Below, one piece after another: positions 8,624-17,823 of a stretch of 64,000 nucleotides of DNA (its first letter is position 1; every line of letters starts with the position of its first letter). The DNA comes from JAXMBX01 sp046349635 (GTDB lineage: Bacteria; Planctomycetota; Planctomycetia; Planctomycetales; Planctomycetaceae), in NCBI GenBank assembly GCA_046349635.1, contig JAXMBX010000015.1:1-64000 (forward strand). The letters are read 5' to 3'. The position numbers were made by a program, and so were the translations under genes. The notes under the pieces are model-generated. The model was not told the DNA's origin and made no database searches. It saw nothing but the letters and a program-made list of their open reading frames with translations.

Positions 8624-10120
8624 TTACCGAGGCGGCACAACGACCGGAAACAACTCGTTCTCGCTGACTTCGCGTTTGAGAAGTTCAATCGCGCGGTCAA
8701 TGAGTTCGGGGTGAGCGGCGGCGAGATCCTTCGTCTCGCCACGGTCGGCCTTGAGGTCATACACTTCCCACTTTCGCTCAGGGTTTTTGCACTCCATCCG
8801 GACCACCTTACAGTCCCCCATACGGACCGCAATCTCCCCCCCTCCTGACGCGAAGACCCAGACGAGCGGCTTGCGGGTCTGGGGTGCTTTTGCTCCGGTC
8901 ATGATCGGCCAGAGGCTTTCACCATCAAGGCCGGCGGGTTTCTTCATCCTCACCGCATCACACAGCGTCGGAAACCAGTCCGCGAAATAGCTCGGAAAGT
9001 CGCTGGTCGTTCCCGCTTTGATCTTCCCCGGCAGGCGGACAATCATCGGCACCCGGATCCCCCCTTCATACACACTCCCTTTGTAACCTTTAAGATCGGC
9101 GGTGCTGTTGAAGAAGATCGGATCCGCCCCGCCAACATGGAACTTGCTCTCTTTCGGTCCCTTGCCGACGGCCCCGTTGTCGCTCGTGAACACCACCAGC
9201 GTGTGGTCCGACAGTCCGTTTGCGTCGAGAGCATCCAGGACTTTTCCCACATGGCGATCGAGTTCCGAAATCATCGCCGCATACGCCGCACGGGGCCGAG
9301 GATGAGGCAGGTAGCGACCCTCGCCGAGATAGGGAGAACCCACGTCCCAATCCTCCGGGAACTTTTCGACGGTCTCCTTCGGCGGATGCAACGCGACGTG
9401 TGGCTCGATGAAGGGGAGGTACAAGAAGAAGGGACTGGTCTTGTGGGCGTCGATAAACTTCACTGCTTCTTCTTCCATCAGACGGGGCGTGTATTTGTCA
9501 CCGATGTAATCCTCCATCTTCGGTGTTTCTTTCACCGCCGGAACGTGGCCGGGGATCCAATGCTCATTCACCTTCACCTGGTCCCTGTTCCGCCACAGAT
9601 ATTCCGGATAGTAACTGTGGGCAACGCTCTGTGAGTTATAGCCGAAGAAGAGATCGAAGCCCTGCTTGTTCGGTTCGCCAGTGCTGCCGACAGGACCAAG
9701 CCCCCACTTACCGGTGGCACCTGTGGCGTAACCGACAGCGTGGAAGGCCTCCGCTATCGTGTATGCTCCATCCGAAATCGGATGTTGCCCTTCGGGAAAC
9801 TCCGGCATCCGCACCTTCGCCTGCTGATTGTTCCGAATCTCCGCGTGTCCCAGGTGTTTGCCGGTCATCAGCACGCATCGCGACGGCGCACAGACCGGCG
9901 CTCCGCTGTAATGCTGGGTGAAGCGCATCCCTTCCTTGGCGATGCGGTCGATATTCGGCGTCGGAATTTTTGTCTGGCCGAAACAGCCGACGTCCGCCCA
10001 GCCGAGATCGTCCGCCAGGATAAACACCACATTCAAGCGGGGCTTTTCTTCCGCCGGGAGGCCGGTCGCGCATGAAAACCAGAGGGCGGACAACACCAGG
10101 AATCGCAGGGAGTGTTTCAT
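8624..10120 (-). CDS. Secreted sulfatase (arylsulfatase family)
   Basis: A 498-residue protein with signal peptide MKHSLRFLVLSALWFSCATG. Sulfatase signatures are clear: NVVFILADDLGWADVG (metal-binding D37, D38) and C77-A-P-S-R81 followed by MTGKHLGH, where the cysteine is converted to formylglycine. Further family motifs are TGKWGLG, HPPKE and FTSDNGAVG (metal-binding Asp-Asn). It hydrolyses sulfate esters, most likely on polysaccharides, in the periplasm or outside the cell. It needs a formylglycine-generating enzyme, not seen in this window. The ATG at 10120 was chosen because it begins the signal peptide. A Gfo/Idh/MocA gene is divergent, 166 bp away. Confidence 0.92.
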   Translation of the reverse strand: MKHSLRFLVLSALWFSCATGLPAEEKPRLNVVFILADDLGWADVGCFGQTKIPTPNIDRIAKEGMRFTQHYSGAPVCAPSRCVLMTGKHLGHAEIRNNQQAKVRMPEFPEGQHPISDGAYTIAEAFHAVGYATGATGKWGLGPVGSTGEPNKQGFDLFFGYNSQSVAHSYYPEYLWRNRDQVKVNEHWIPGHVPAVKETPKMEDYIGDKYTPRLMEEEAVKFIDAHKTSPFFLYLPFIEPHVALHPPKETVEKFPEDWDVGSPYLGEGRYLPHPRPRAAYAAMISELDRHVGKVLDALDANGLSDHTLVVFTSDNGAVGKGPKESKFHVGGADPIFFNSTADLKGYKGSVYEGGIRVPMIVRLPGKIKAGTTSDFPSYFADWFPTLCDAVRMKKPAGLDGESLWPIMTGAKAPQTRKPLVWVFASGGGEIAVRMGDCKVVRMECKNPERKWEVYDLKADRGETKDLAAAHPELIDRAIELLKREVSENELFPVVVPPR

Positions 10121-10286
10121 CGGAGAGCTCGCTGTTTGGACCGCAGGAACCAATTCACCGCGCCCGGCAGTATACCGCTCCGGACTTCTGCAGTCCAAAA
10201 AACAACCTGTATCTTTCGTGGTGGCGACCGAGTAAATTGGAAGACCATCCTGATCCCACGCGAGCTCTCTCCCTCAGGAGTCACCC

Positions 10287-11606
10287 ATGCAGACGCGTCG
10301 CCAGTTCCTGCAGACCGCCAGCCACTCCGCCCTCGTCCTCACCGCCGCCTCGGCGCTCGGCCCGGTCCACACTTTCGCCGAGGAACAGCCGGAAAAACTG
10401 CGGCTCGCCATCGTCGGCTGCGGCGGCATCATGGGAATGCACGTGCAGGGGATTGTGGACCGCAAGCTTCCGGTGTCGATCGCGTACCTGTGCGACATTG
10501 ATCCTGCCCAGATCGAGAAGAAAGCCAAACAACTGGAGGGGTTTCAGTCTTCTCCGCCGAAGCGCACCAGTAAGTTCGAAGAAGTGTGCCAGGACAAGGA
10601 TGTGGATGCGTTGATCATCGCCACGCCACACCACTGGCATGCTCCGATCGCTCTCGTCGCCATGCAGAACGGGAAGGACGTCTACATCGAGAAGCCGATC
10701 TCGCACACGTTTGACGAAGGGCCATTGCTAATCAAGGCAGCGAAGAAATATGGGAGGATCGTGCAGCAGGGGAGCCAGATGCGGAGTTCACCTGTCACCG
10801 AGCAAGCAGGGAAGCTCCTCGCGGAGGGAATCATTGGGGAAGTCAAAGTGGCTCGCGCCTGGACTGCCGAACTGCGGCATGTCATGAAACCGGTCCCCGA
10901 CAGCACACCTCCTGCAGGAGTGGACTACGACCGCTGGCTCGGCCCCGCCCCCCTCCATGCATTCAACCAGCACCGCTTCCACTCCACCTGGCGGATCTTC
11001 AAGGAATACGGCAACGGTGAAATCGGCGACGACGGGATTCATGACATCGACATGGCCGCCTGGGGACTGGGTGTGACCGGACTTCCGTCGCAGATTACCG
11101 CCCGCGGCAGCCGTATGATGCTCGCGGGGCACGATGGGGACTACCCCGACAATCTCCACGTGCAGTATGAATACCCGGATGGACGCCTGCTGGTGTACGA
11201 AAACTATCCCTTCACCAGCTATGGCATGTTCGGGTTCGACAACGGGAACGTCTTCTACGGCACGGAAGGTTACATGATCTTCTCCCGCCGCGGTGCGTTC
11301 AGCGTATTCCTGGGTCCGAAATCCAAACCCGGCCCGACGGAAGGGAAGGAACTCCGCGGCAAGAAGGGGTACGAACAGCATATGGACGATTTCCTGAACG
11401 CCATCCGCACCCGCAAACCCGCACGGGCGAATGCGGAAACAGCCCACCGCTCCTGTGCGCTAGTGCATCTCGGCGAAATCGCCTACCGGACGAAAGGGCG
11501 GGTGGACTTCGATCCGGTGGCGGGGAAGTTCAAGGATTGCCCGGAGGCGAATGCGTTGCTGTCGAAGCCCTACCGGGCGCCCTACACGTTACCGGAGATT
11601 GGGTGA
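10287..11606 (+). CDS. Tat-exported Gfo/Idh/MocA family oxidoreductase
   Basis: A 439-residue protein with a Tat signal (MQTRRQFLQTASHSALVLTA). A Rossmann fold follows with LRLAIVGCGGIMGMHVQG (G44-G50) and the family motif EKPISHTF. The C-terminal half contains the beta-sheet dimerisation/substrate domain (HRFHSTWRIFKEYGNGEIGD, GDDGIHDIDMAAWGLG). Family members act as NAD(P)-dependent sugar or polyol oxidoreductases; in planctomycetes many copies are exported, with the cofactor bound before Tat export. The specific sugar is unknown. The start at 10287 follows a CAGGAG ribosome-binding site. Confidence 0.9.
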   Translation: MQTRRQFLQTASHSALVLTAASALGPVHTFAEEQPEKLRLAIVGCGGIMGMHVQGIVDRKLPVSIAYLCDIDPAQIEKKAKQLEGFQSSPPKRTSKFEEVCQDKDVDALIIATPHHWHAPIALVAMQNGKDVYIEKPISHTFDEGPLLIKAAKKYGRIVQQGSQMRSSPVTEQAGKLLAEGIIGEVKVARAWTAELRHVMKPVPDSTPPAGVDYDRWLGPAPLHAFNQHRFHSTWRIFKEYGNGEIGDDGIHDIDMAAWGLGVTGLPSQITARGSRMMLAGHDGDYPDNLHVQYEYPDGRLLVYENYPFTSYGMFGFDNGNVFYGTEGYMIFSRRGAFSVFLGPKSKPGPTEGKELRGKKGYEQHMDDFLNAIRTRKPARANAETAHRSCALVHLGEIAYRTKGRVDFDPVAGKFKDCPEANALLSKPYRAPYTLPEIG

Positions 11607-11607
11607 C

Positions 11608-12519
11608 TCACATCCTCCCCACGGACAGCAGCAGCGTCCGTTTCCGCAACAAGGCTTCGGTTTCTTTCTTCTCCGGTTTTTGGACTTCAATCCCCGGTTC
11701 GATCTCATACGTAAACGCCCCCAGCAGTTCCCCCCGCTCAACGGCGTGACATTTCAGACAGGTTTCTCCCGCGCGGAGAGAACCGACCATCCGGATTCGG
11801 GCGGGATGTTCCTCCGTTACCACGTCCTCTTCCGTGCGAAGTTTCGCCAGGCCCGCCATCTCAAATGCATCCAATTCCCGCACGGGGACGTTTTCCAGCT
11901 TCGCCATGTCTGGAAACTCCTCGGTGACATACACCCGTGGCTTCTCCGACTTCAGGATGCCGATCAGGTTGATCCGGGTGACAATCCAGCGGCTGGGAGG
12001 GATGAGGCTGTCGGGGAGGTGATCGAGAGAGGGAACCCGCGTGAAACGATGAGGAATAAACCCGGCGACGCTGTTGACATTCTCGACGAGCCCCATCGAA
12101 TTGTAGTTCAGAAAGTCGTATCTACTCTGGTTGTGCAGTCCTTGCAGAGTCCCAGTGATGGGGGAGGGAGAGAGAGTTCACGGCGACGTCCGGCAGGAAG
12201 CGATTCAGAAAGTTTCTGCGGGCGGGGAACTGAGTGGGGGCGGCGGAGGGAACTGGAGCATGTAGTAGCCAAGGTATCCCATCCGTCCGACTCCAAAGGT
12301 GCGAACATTGACAAAGTCCGCAGCATACTGCGAATGCAAAGTCTCGCGCAGGGTGCGGGGCTTGCCGTGGTTACCTGTAAGGCTGATCGTCCCGGAGTTG
12401 CACTTCGACCTGAGCGGAGAGAACGAGTGGTTTTTTTCAGACGGCGGAATTGTTTCACTGGAGAGTGGGTTTCGTAGGCGAGTCTGTTTTGGAAGAGACC
12501 TGGGATCTTTCTGGCGCAA
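11608..12519 (-). pseudogene. Decayed CxxCH (heme-binding-like) protein gene
   Basis: Three pieces in different minus-strand frames join into one protein. First, within about 12205-12420, ADFVNVRTFGVGRMGYLGYY. Second, about 12125-12235, FLNRFLPDVAVNSLSLPHH. Third, 11608 to about 12177, ITGTLQGLHNQSRYDFLNYN continuing to SLRAGETCLKCHAVERG, where CLKCH is a c-type heme site. A TGA lies just upstream of the third piece (12178-12180). The layout resembles a planctomycete exported protein family with 'FG-x-x-R' and a C-terminal CxxCH-x3-RG(D/E)LLGAF motif. At least two indels separate the pieces, so I call it a pseudogene (or an error-rich assembly stretch). An open C-terminal part of 162 codons remains from ATG 12096. 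Confidence 0.6.
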
Positions 12520-12606
12520 GCCTCAGTTTCTGTTGGGTTCGAGGGTTGCTTGCCGTTGGGCTTGATAAGCCTCGGCTCCGAAATCCCGGTGCTGACGGCG
12601 TGACGA

Positions 12607-12849
12607 TCAGGAGTCCGCTGCACGAATCAGCAGGGATAACTGCAGGGGAAGGCGCAGAGAAAGATTCCCAGGCAGAAAGTCCCGATAGCGAAGTGAAGGA
12701 AAACGGGGAGCATCAGGAACAAACCCAACGGGCCGAGGATAAAAGGAGACAGTCAACATCCACTGCTCAATTCCGGGGCGTTTCGCCAAGCCCCACCCGA
12801 CTCCCATCGCCACGACGCACACTACCATCGAAAAGACGAGCAGACCCAT
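12607..12849 (-). pseudogene. Small membrane protein gene, apparent 1-bp frameshift
   Basis: ATG 12849 follows a good ribosome-binding site (AAAGGAGAAGGCC). The first 35 residues, with MGLLVFSMVVCVVAMGVGWG as a transmembrane helix and ending MLTVSF, are followed in frame by a polar, proline-rich tail unlike a membrane protein. Removing one T from the TTTT run near 12741-12745 gives ILGPLGLFLMLPVFLHFAIG, then TFCLGIFLCAFP and a stop: two more hydrophobic helices. The shifted reading therefore looks like the original product, a protein of about 70 residues with three helices. Either a real frameshift or a homopolymer error. It lies upstream of, and in line with, the decayed CxxCH gene. Confidence 0.5.
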
Positions 12850-13026
12850 GGCCTTCTCCTTTGACGGAACACATCGGTGCAGAGAACGACCGCAGACACG
12901 CGCAGGCGTGCCGGATCGGACGAAGTAAAGTGACGAGCTTCAATTTCCCCGAATGGCAGGGTGGGGACACCGAGACGTGATGCGAGTGCGACAGGAAAAG
13001 CCGGAAAAAAAGCCACCAGCAGAATA

Positions 13027-13060
13027 TACTATATTATAGTACTTTTCTGGTAAGTGTCCA
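13027..13060 (-). promoter_or_regulatory. Sigma-70-like promoter overlapped by a 15-bp palindrome (BlaI/MecI-like operator)
   Basis: On the minus strand TGGACA (13055-13060) and TATAAT (13033-13038) are separated by 16 bp, close to the sigma-70 consensus. A perfect palindrome TACTATA-T-TATAGTA (13027-13041) covers the -10 box. BlaI/MecI-family repressors bind related TACTAcATATGTAGTA-type dyads, and that family is common in planctomycetes, so repression by such a regulator is plausible. It would drive the damaged small membrane gene at 12849 and the CxxCH gene behind it. No blaI or blaR gene is in the window. Confidence 0.5.
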
Positions 13061-13092
13061 GCAAGTGAAAGTGCCGTTCGTGACTTCAACCT

Positions 13093-15840
13093 TCAAGCTT
13101 CATCTGCTTCCACGTCACCCTCGTCAAGCTCCTCTTCGGAGGTTACGTTCAACCAGTCCTGCCCCACGGCCACGTCGATCGCCAACGGGACGTCCAGCGG
13201 CAAGGCGTGTTCCATCTCCTCGCGCAACAGACAGGTCAGAGACTTCACGCTTTCCACCGGCGTCTCGAAGACCAGTTCGTCGTGGATCTGCAACAGCAGA
13301 CGTGCCGGGTGATTCTCTTTCTTCAGCCGTTCCGTCAGCCGGATCATGGCAATCTTGATCAGGTCCGCCGCGGACCCCTGGATGACTGTATTGACCGCCG
13401 TCCGTTCCGGCAGGTTCAACTGCTGCCGGTGATTGTCGAGCGCCCGCACGCCGCTGATCGCCCGCTTCCGTCCCTGAATCGTCTGCACATATCCCTGCCG
13501 GTTGCAGTCCTGCAGGACTTTCTGCAGGAACTTCGTCACCCCGGCATATTTCGTGAAATAGCCCTCGATAAATTCCGCCGCTTCCTGCTGCGAGATCCCC
13601 AACGCGGCCGCCAAACCGAACGGACTCTGTCCATAGATCACGCCGAAATTGACCGCCTTCGCCACCCGCCGCTGTTCGGAACTGACCCCCTCGGGATCGA
13701 CCCCGAACACTTGTGCCGCCACAGCCGTGTGAATATCGATCCCTTCGGCGAAGGCTTGGACGAGCGCTTCATCGTGACTGAAGTGGGCCAGCATCCGGAG
13801 TTCGATCTGGGAATAGTCGGCACACACCAGCCGCCACCCCTCTTCAGGAACAAACGCCGCACGCACCCGCCGTCCTTCTTCCGTCCGGATCGGAATGTTC
13901 TGCAGGTTGGGATCACTGGAACTCAACCGCCCCGTCGCCGCAACCACCTGATTGAACGAGGCATGTATCCGTCCAGTATGCGGATTGACCATCTGCGGCA
14001 GCGCATCGAGATAGGTACTCTTCAATTTCGACAACTGCCGATGTTCGATCAGCTTCGAGGGGAGCGGGTGCATCGGAGCGAGTTGCTCCAGCACATCCTG
14101 GTCAGTACTGGGTCCGGTCTTCGTTTTCTTGATCACCGGCAACTTCAGTTCGTTGAACAGGATCTCCCGGAGTTGCAGCGGCGAGTCGATATTGAATTCT
14201 CGTTCCGCCGCGACATAAATCTCCGCCCGCAACGTCTCCAGCCGATCCGTCAGTTGCTTGCTCTGCTGTTTCAGCAGGGGGACGTTCACCCGGATGCCGG
14301 TCTGTTCCATCTCTGCGAGGATCGGAATCAGCGGTCGTTCCAGATTCCAGTACAGATCCCATAGATTCTCTTCCCGCAGTCGGCTTTCGATCACCTCTGC
14401 CAACTGCCAGGCGATTGCCGCATCTTCTGATGCATATTCAGCGACGATCGGAATTTCAACTTCCGCCATCCCCTTCTGGTTCTTGCCGGTCCCAATCAAC
14501 GCGGTGATCGGAATCATCTTGTGATCGAGGTAACGCAGCGCGAGATCGTCTTGTCCATGGCTCCGCGCCCCCGCGTCCAGCAGGTAATCACCCACCATCG
14601 TGTCCAGGCCCAGTGCCGTCGGATGAACCCCGGCCCGCTTCAACACCAGAAGGTCGTACTTGATGTTCTGGTTGATGAGCTGGATATCCGTCCGCTCCAG
14701 CAACGGCTTCATTTTCTCGACGACCGAAGCCGCCGGCAGAATTCCCTGATTGAACGGTGCTTTCACGGGGATGTAGTAACCGTGCCACGGTTCCCAACTG
14801 ATTGCCCAGCCGACGATGTCCGCCCGCACCGCATCCAGACCCGTCGTCTCCAGATCGACGCAGAATTTTTTCTGTTCCGCCAGTTTCTTCGTCAGGTCTT
14901 CGAGCAACTCCGGCGTGTCTACGACTGTCCAGGAGAGCTTCTGCTTTTCGACGGCGACGGGGGCAACTGCTCCTTCTGTGTTCGGCAGGAGGGCCCTCAT
15001 TTCATCCGCGAACCGCCGGAAACCATATTCGGTGAACAGTTCCAGAAGTCGCGGCCCCTGGTACTGTCCCACCTTCGCTGCTTCCCAATTCACTTCCAGC
15101 GGCAGGTCTTCGTAAAGTTTAGCGAGACGCCGGCTGATCAACGCCTTTTCGGAATTCGTCCGCAGGTTTTCCTGAAGCTTCGCCCCGCTTACCTGGTCGA
15201 TGTTCGCCAGCAGGTTGTCCAGCGTCCCGAACTGCTGCAGTAACGCTGTTGCCTTCTTCGGACCGATCTGCGGTACCCCGGGAATATTATCTACCGAATC
15301 CCCCACCAGCGACTGAAAGTCCACCACCTGATCCGGCCGGATCCCCCAGTCCTCAAGCAGTTCCGCCACTCCCAGATACGTATTCTTCCGGACGTTGTAC
15401 ATCCGGACCGAGTCGGAGAGGAGTTGCCGCACGTCCTTGTCCGAGGTGACGATGCTGACTTCCAATCCCTGCCCCTTCGCCTGGTGAACCACGGTGGCGA
15501 TGACATCGTCCGCCTCCCAGCCGGGGACGCTCAGGATCGGGATACCGAATCCCTTGATGATCTCCTGGATCATCGGGATCTGCGGGCGGAGATCCTCGGG
15601 CATCGGTGAGCGGTGGGCTTTGTATTCCGGGTAGATCTGGTAACGCATCCCCCCTTCGTCGGCATCCGCGGCGACAATCAGATACGTGGGGTTTTTGCTC
15701 CGAATCATGCCAAACAGGTCGCGGGTAATTCCGAAAACGGCATTCGTGGGCCGCCCGGTGGGGCTGGTCATCTCCGGGATGGCGTGGAACACCTGAAAGA
15801 CCAGGGAGTACAAGTCGATCACGTACAGGGATTCACCCAT
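13093..15840 (-). CDS. polA: DNA polymerase I
   Basis: A 915-residue enzyme with all three Pol I domains. Residues 1-290 form the 5'-3' exonuclease (VAADADEGGMRYQIYPEYKA, VTSDKDVRQL, GDSVDNIPGVPQIGPKKA). Residues 300-500 form a 3'-5' proofreading domain with intact acidic residues (VDLETTGLD, D329 and E331; YASEDA). Residues 510-895 form the polymerase: motif A DYSQIELR (D675), motif B RRVAKAVNFGVIYG (K728, F732, Y736) and motif C QIHDELVFE (H853, D854). It fills gaps and removes primers in repair and replication. The C-terminus has an acidic tail (SEEELDEGDVEADEA). I start at ATG 15840 (MGESLYVIDLYSLVFQ), where homology begins; an in-frame upstream start at 15942 adds an unlikely proline-rich leader. 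Confidence 0.97.
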   Translation of the reverse strand: MGESLYVIDLYSLVFQVFHAIPEMTSPTGRPTNAVFGITRDLFGMIRSKNPTYLIVAADADEGGMRYQIYPEYKAHRSPMPEDLRPQIPMIQEIIKGFGIPILSVPGWEADDVIATVVHQAKGQGLEVSIVTSDKDVRQLLSDSVRMYNVRKNTYLGVAELLEDWGIRPDQVVDFQSLVGDSVDNIPGVPQIGPKKATALLQQFGTLDNLLANIDQVSGAKLQENLRTNSEKALISRRLAKLYEDLPLEVNWEAAKVGQYQGPRLLELFTEYGFRRFADEMRALLPNTEGAVAPVAVEKQKLSWTVVDTPELLEDLTKKLAEQKKFCVDLETTGLDAVRADIVGWAISWEPWHGYYIPVKAPFNQGILPAASVVEKMKPLLERTDIQLINQNIKYDLLVLKRAGVHPTALGLDTMVGDYLLDAGARSHGQDDLALRYLDHKMIPITALIGTGKNQKGMAEVEIPIVAEYASEDAAIAWQLAEVIESRLREENLWDLYWNLERPLIPILAEMEQTGIRVNVPLLKQQSKQLTDRLETLRAEIYVAAEREFNIDSPLQLREILFNELKLPVIKKTKTGPSTDQDVLEQLAPMHPLPSKLIEHRQLSKLKSTYLDALPQMVNPHTGRIHASFNQVVAATGRLSSSDPNLQNIPIRTEEGRRVRAAFVPEEGWRLVCADYSQIELRMLAHFSHDEALVQAFAEGIDIHTAVAAQVFGVDPEGVSSEQRRVAKAVNFGVIYGQSPFGLAAALGISQQEAAEFIEGYFTKYAGVTKFLQKVLQDCNRQGYVQTIQGRKRAISGVRALDNHRQQLNLPERTAVNTVIQGSAADLIKIAMIRLTERLKKENHPARLLLQIHDELVFETPVESVKSLTCLLREEMEHALPLDVPLAIDVAVGQDWLNVTSEEELDEGDVEADEA

Positions 15841-16223
15841 CACAGGGAGGCTCAATTCTCGTAAATATGGGGGTGGAGACGGAGGTATTGTCCGATCCAG
15901 ATCGGAGGTTCCGCAGGCCGGTATTTTCGGCACATTCGTCAAACTTCCCCGTCAAAATCTGGACTCGGATCCTTATCGTCCTCTACAATCGCTATAGAAG
16001 CAAGCACCCCCGGCGGGTTGGGATCGGGCCAGAATTTATTCCAGCCACCACTAGGACTTAGGTGTTAAACTTCCGCATAATGCCGGTTCCCCGCGCACGA
16101 GCGCCCCTCCCTTCATCAGGAGACCGGCGGTTGACAGTCCGATATCTGCAGGAGGCAGCACGCAGGAGGGACGGATCCCGGATTTGAGCTTTTTCGCCTC
16201 GTGAGTATCAGTCTGGAGAGAAG
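15841..16223. other. Intergenic region between polA and a coiled-coil gene
   Basis: This divergent 383-bp stretch should hold promoters for both neighbours. I see a GGAGAGAAG ribosome-binding site just before 16224, but no convincing -35/-10 pair, hairpin or repeat, and no supported small gene. Confidence 0.5.
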
Positions 16224-17750
16224 ATGGCTGCTTCCAAACCGACCGGCTTGCATTATGCCCTCATCATTTTCGTCATGTTGACGCTGATCTTCGGCGTGAT
16301 CGCTTTCATGAACGGACGGACGATCTCCGATAATGCCGCCGCCGTCGAAAAGGCCAAGAAGGAAGCCGCCGACACCAAGACCGACAATCAGAAACTGGTC
16401 CAGCAGATCGACGCGCTGAAGAAGATCATCGGTCATAGCTTCGATAAAGTGGTCGATCCGGCCGATGCAAAGTCCGCTAACACCGTCAGCGGCGCCGCTC
16501 TGGCCGATATCGCCGCCGCTGCCGCGGCCGATGGTGCTCCCCAGGCCTCCATGAGTGCCGCCATCCGCAAGCTGATCGAAGACAACCGCAAGCTGGCCGG
16601 TGAACGGAACTCCGCCCGCCAGGAACTCGACAAGGAACACGCCACGCTCCTCGCGCTCCAGAGTGAATACCAGAAGCGCGTCGACGAGCAGAACAAGGCC
16701 CGCGCCGAAGCCGAATCCACGCTGCAAAACCGCATCCAGACTGCGGACGAAGTCGTGAAGCAGAAGGATACGACCATCGCCGAACTGGAATCCAAGAAGA
16801 AAGACGTCGAAGAGTCTCTCGACAAGGAAATCACGCAGCACAACAAGGACAGCAAGGAAAGCCAGGTTCGCATCACCAACCTGAACGCTGTCAACAACGA
16901 CCTCCAGAAGGAACTTCAGAATACCAAGAAGGACAGCTTTGAAATTCCGACCGGGAAGATCCGGTCGGTCGACAATGACGTCCAGACAGTCTGGATCAAC
17001 CTCGGATCCGCGGATGGCCTCCCGCTCAAGACCACCTTCAGCGTTTACACGAAATCGAGTTCGGGGACCGCTCGTGGTCCTGAGGATATCAAGGGCGCGA
17101 TCGAAGTGACCCAGATCATTGGCCCACATCTGGCGTCCGCCCGTATCCTGAAGGATGACATCTACAATCCGATTTCCCCGGACGATCCCATTTACACCCC
17201 ACTCTGGTACTTCGGACGGAAGCGCGCCTTCTCCATCGTCGGAAAGATCGACCTCGACGGAGACGGACGTAGCGACCGCGAACTGTTCCATGAAATGGTC
17301 AATGCCGCCGGCGCGACGATCGACAATGAAGTTGATGACGACGGGAACCTCAAGGGGGATGGCATTTCCATGAATACGAAGTTCCTGGTCATCGCCGATG
17401 TCCCCAGTGATCCCCCTGGAACCTCCGAAGAATCGGAAGAGCGGAAGAACTGGAAGAAGATCAAAGAAAATCAGAAGAAGCTCGCCGACGAGGCTCGCGA
17501 ACGAGGGGTCCGCGTCGTCACGTTCAATGACTTCCTGAACTATCTCGGTTACAAGCCCACGCACCGGATCTATCATCCCGGCATCGAAAACAAGGGGACG
17601 GGGTTGCGCGGTGGTTCGGTCAGCAAGCGAACTGACGGAACCTCCACAGACAAGGTGGACAGCAAGAACACCTACGGCATGCCCGATCGCCGTGTTCGCC
17701 CCCGGGATATCCAGATCGAAGTCCCCGGCGGACGCAAGTTCCCGAAATAA
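16224..17750 (+). CDS. Hypothetical membrane-anchored coiled-coil protein
   Basis: A 508-residue protein. Residues 9-31 form a transmembrane helix (ALIIFVMLTLIFGVIAF). Residues 35-235 are charged, alanine-rich heptad sequence, i.e. a long coiled coil. Residues 240-450 are a globular region with beta-strand patterns (GKIRSVDNDVQTVWINLG, resembling a small beta-barrel) and an aspartate-rich DLDGDGRSDRELFHEM segment. The C-terminus is basic and low in structure. I recognise it only as the kind of conserved protein found in planctomycetes; no function is known to me. The start follows a strong CTGGAGAGAAG site, and a bidirectional terminator follows the stop. Confidence 0.7.
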   Translation: MAASKPTGLHYALIIFVMLTLIFGVIAFMNGRTISDNAAAVEKAKKEAADTKTDNQKLVQQIDALKKIIGHSFDKVVDPADAKSANTVSGAALADIAAAAAADGAPQASMSAAIRKLIEDNRKLAGERNSARQELDKEHATLLALQSEYQKRVDEQNKARAEAESTLQNRIQTADEVVKQKDTTIAELESKKKDVEESLDKEITQHNKDSKESQVRITNLNAVNNDLQKELQNTKKDSFEIPTGKIRSVDNDVQTVWINLGSADGLPLKTTFSVYTKSSSGTARGPEDIKGAIEVTQIIGPHLASARILKDDIYNPISPDDPIYTPLWYFGRKRAFSIVGKIDLDGDGRSDRELFHEMVNAAGATIDNEVDDDGNLKGDGISMNTKFLVIADVPSDPPGTSEESEERKNWKKIKENQKKLADEARERGVRVVTFNDFLNYLGYKPTHRIYHPGIENKGTGLRGGSVSKRTDGTSTDKVDSKNTYGMPDRRVRPRDIQIEVPGGRKFPK

Positions 17751-17793
17751 TCAAGGTCCGGCATTCAGCGTCGGTTAAGCCGCGACGATCCTG

Positions 17794-17823
17794 AAGACCC
17801 GCTGAGGAATCAGCGGGTCTTTT
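17794..17823. terminator. Bidirectional intrinsic terminator
   Basis: A perfect 12-bp stem AAGACCCGCTGA / TCAGCGGGTCTT with a GGAA loop, followed by TTTT on the plus strand and preceded by AA on the other. It separates the plus-strand coiled-coil gene from the convergent fcl gene, whose last codons overlap the right arm. Confidence 0.88.

Noticed and set aside
13207..14364. A 385-codon plus-strand frame inside polA
   Set aside because: polA has all catalytic motifs on the minus strand over the same stretch.
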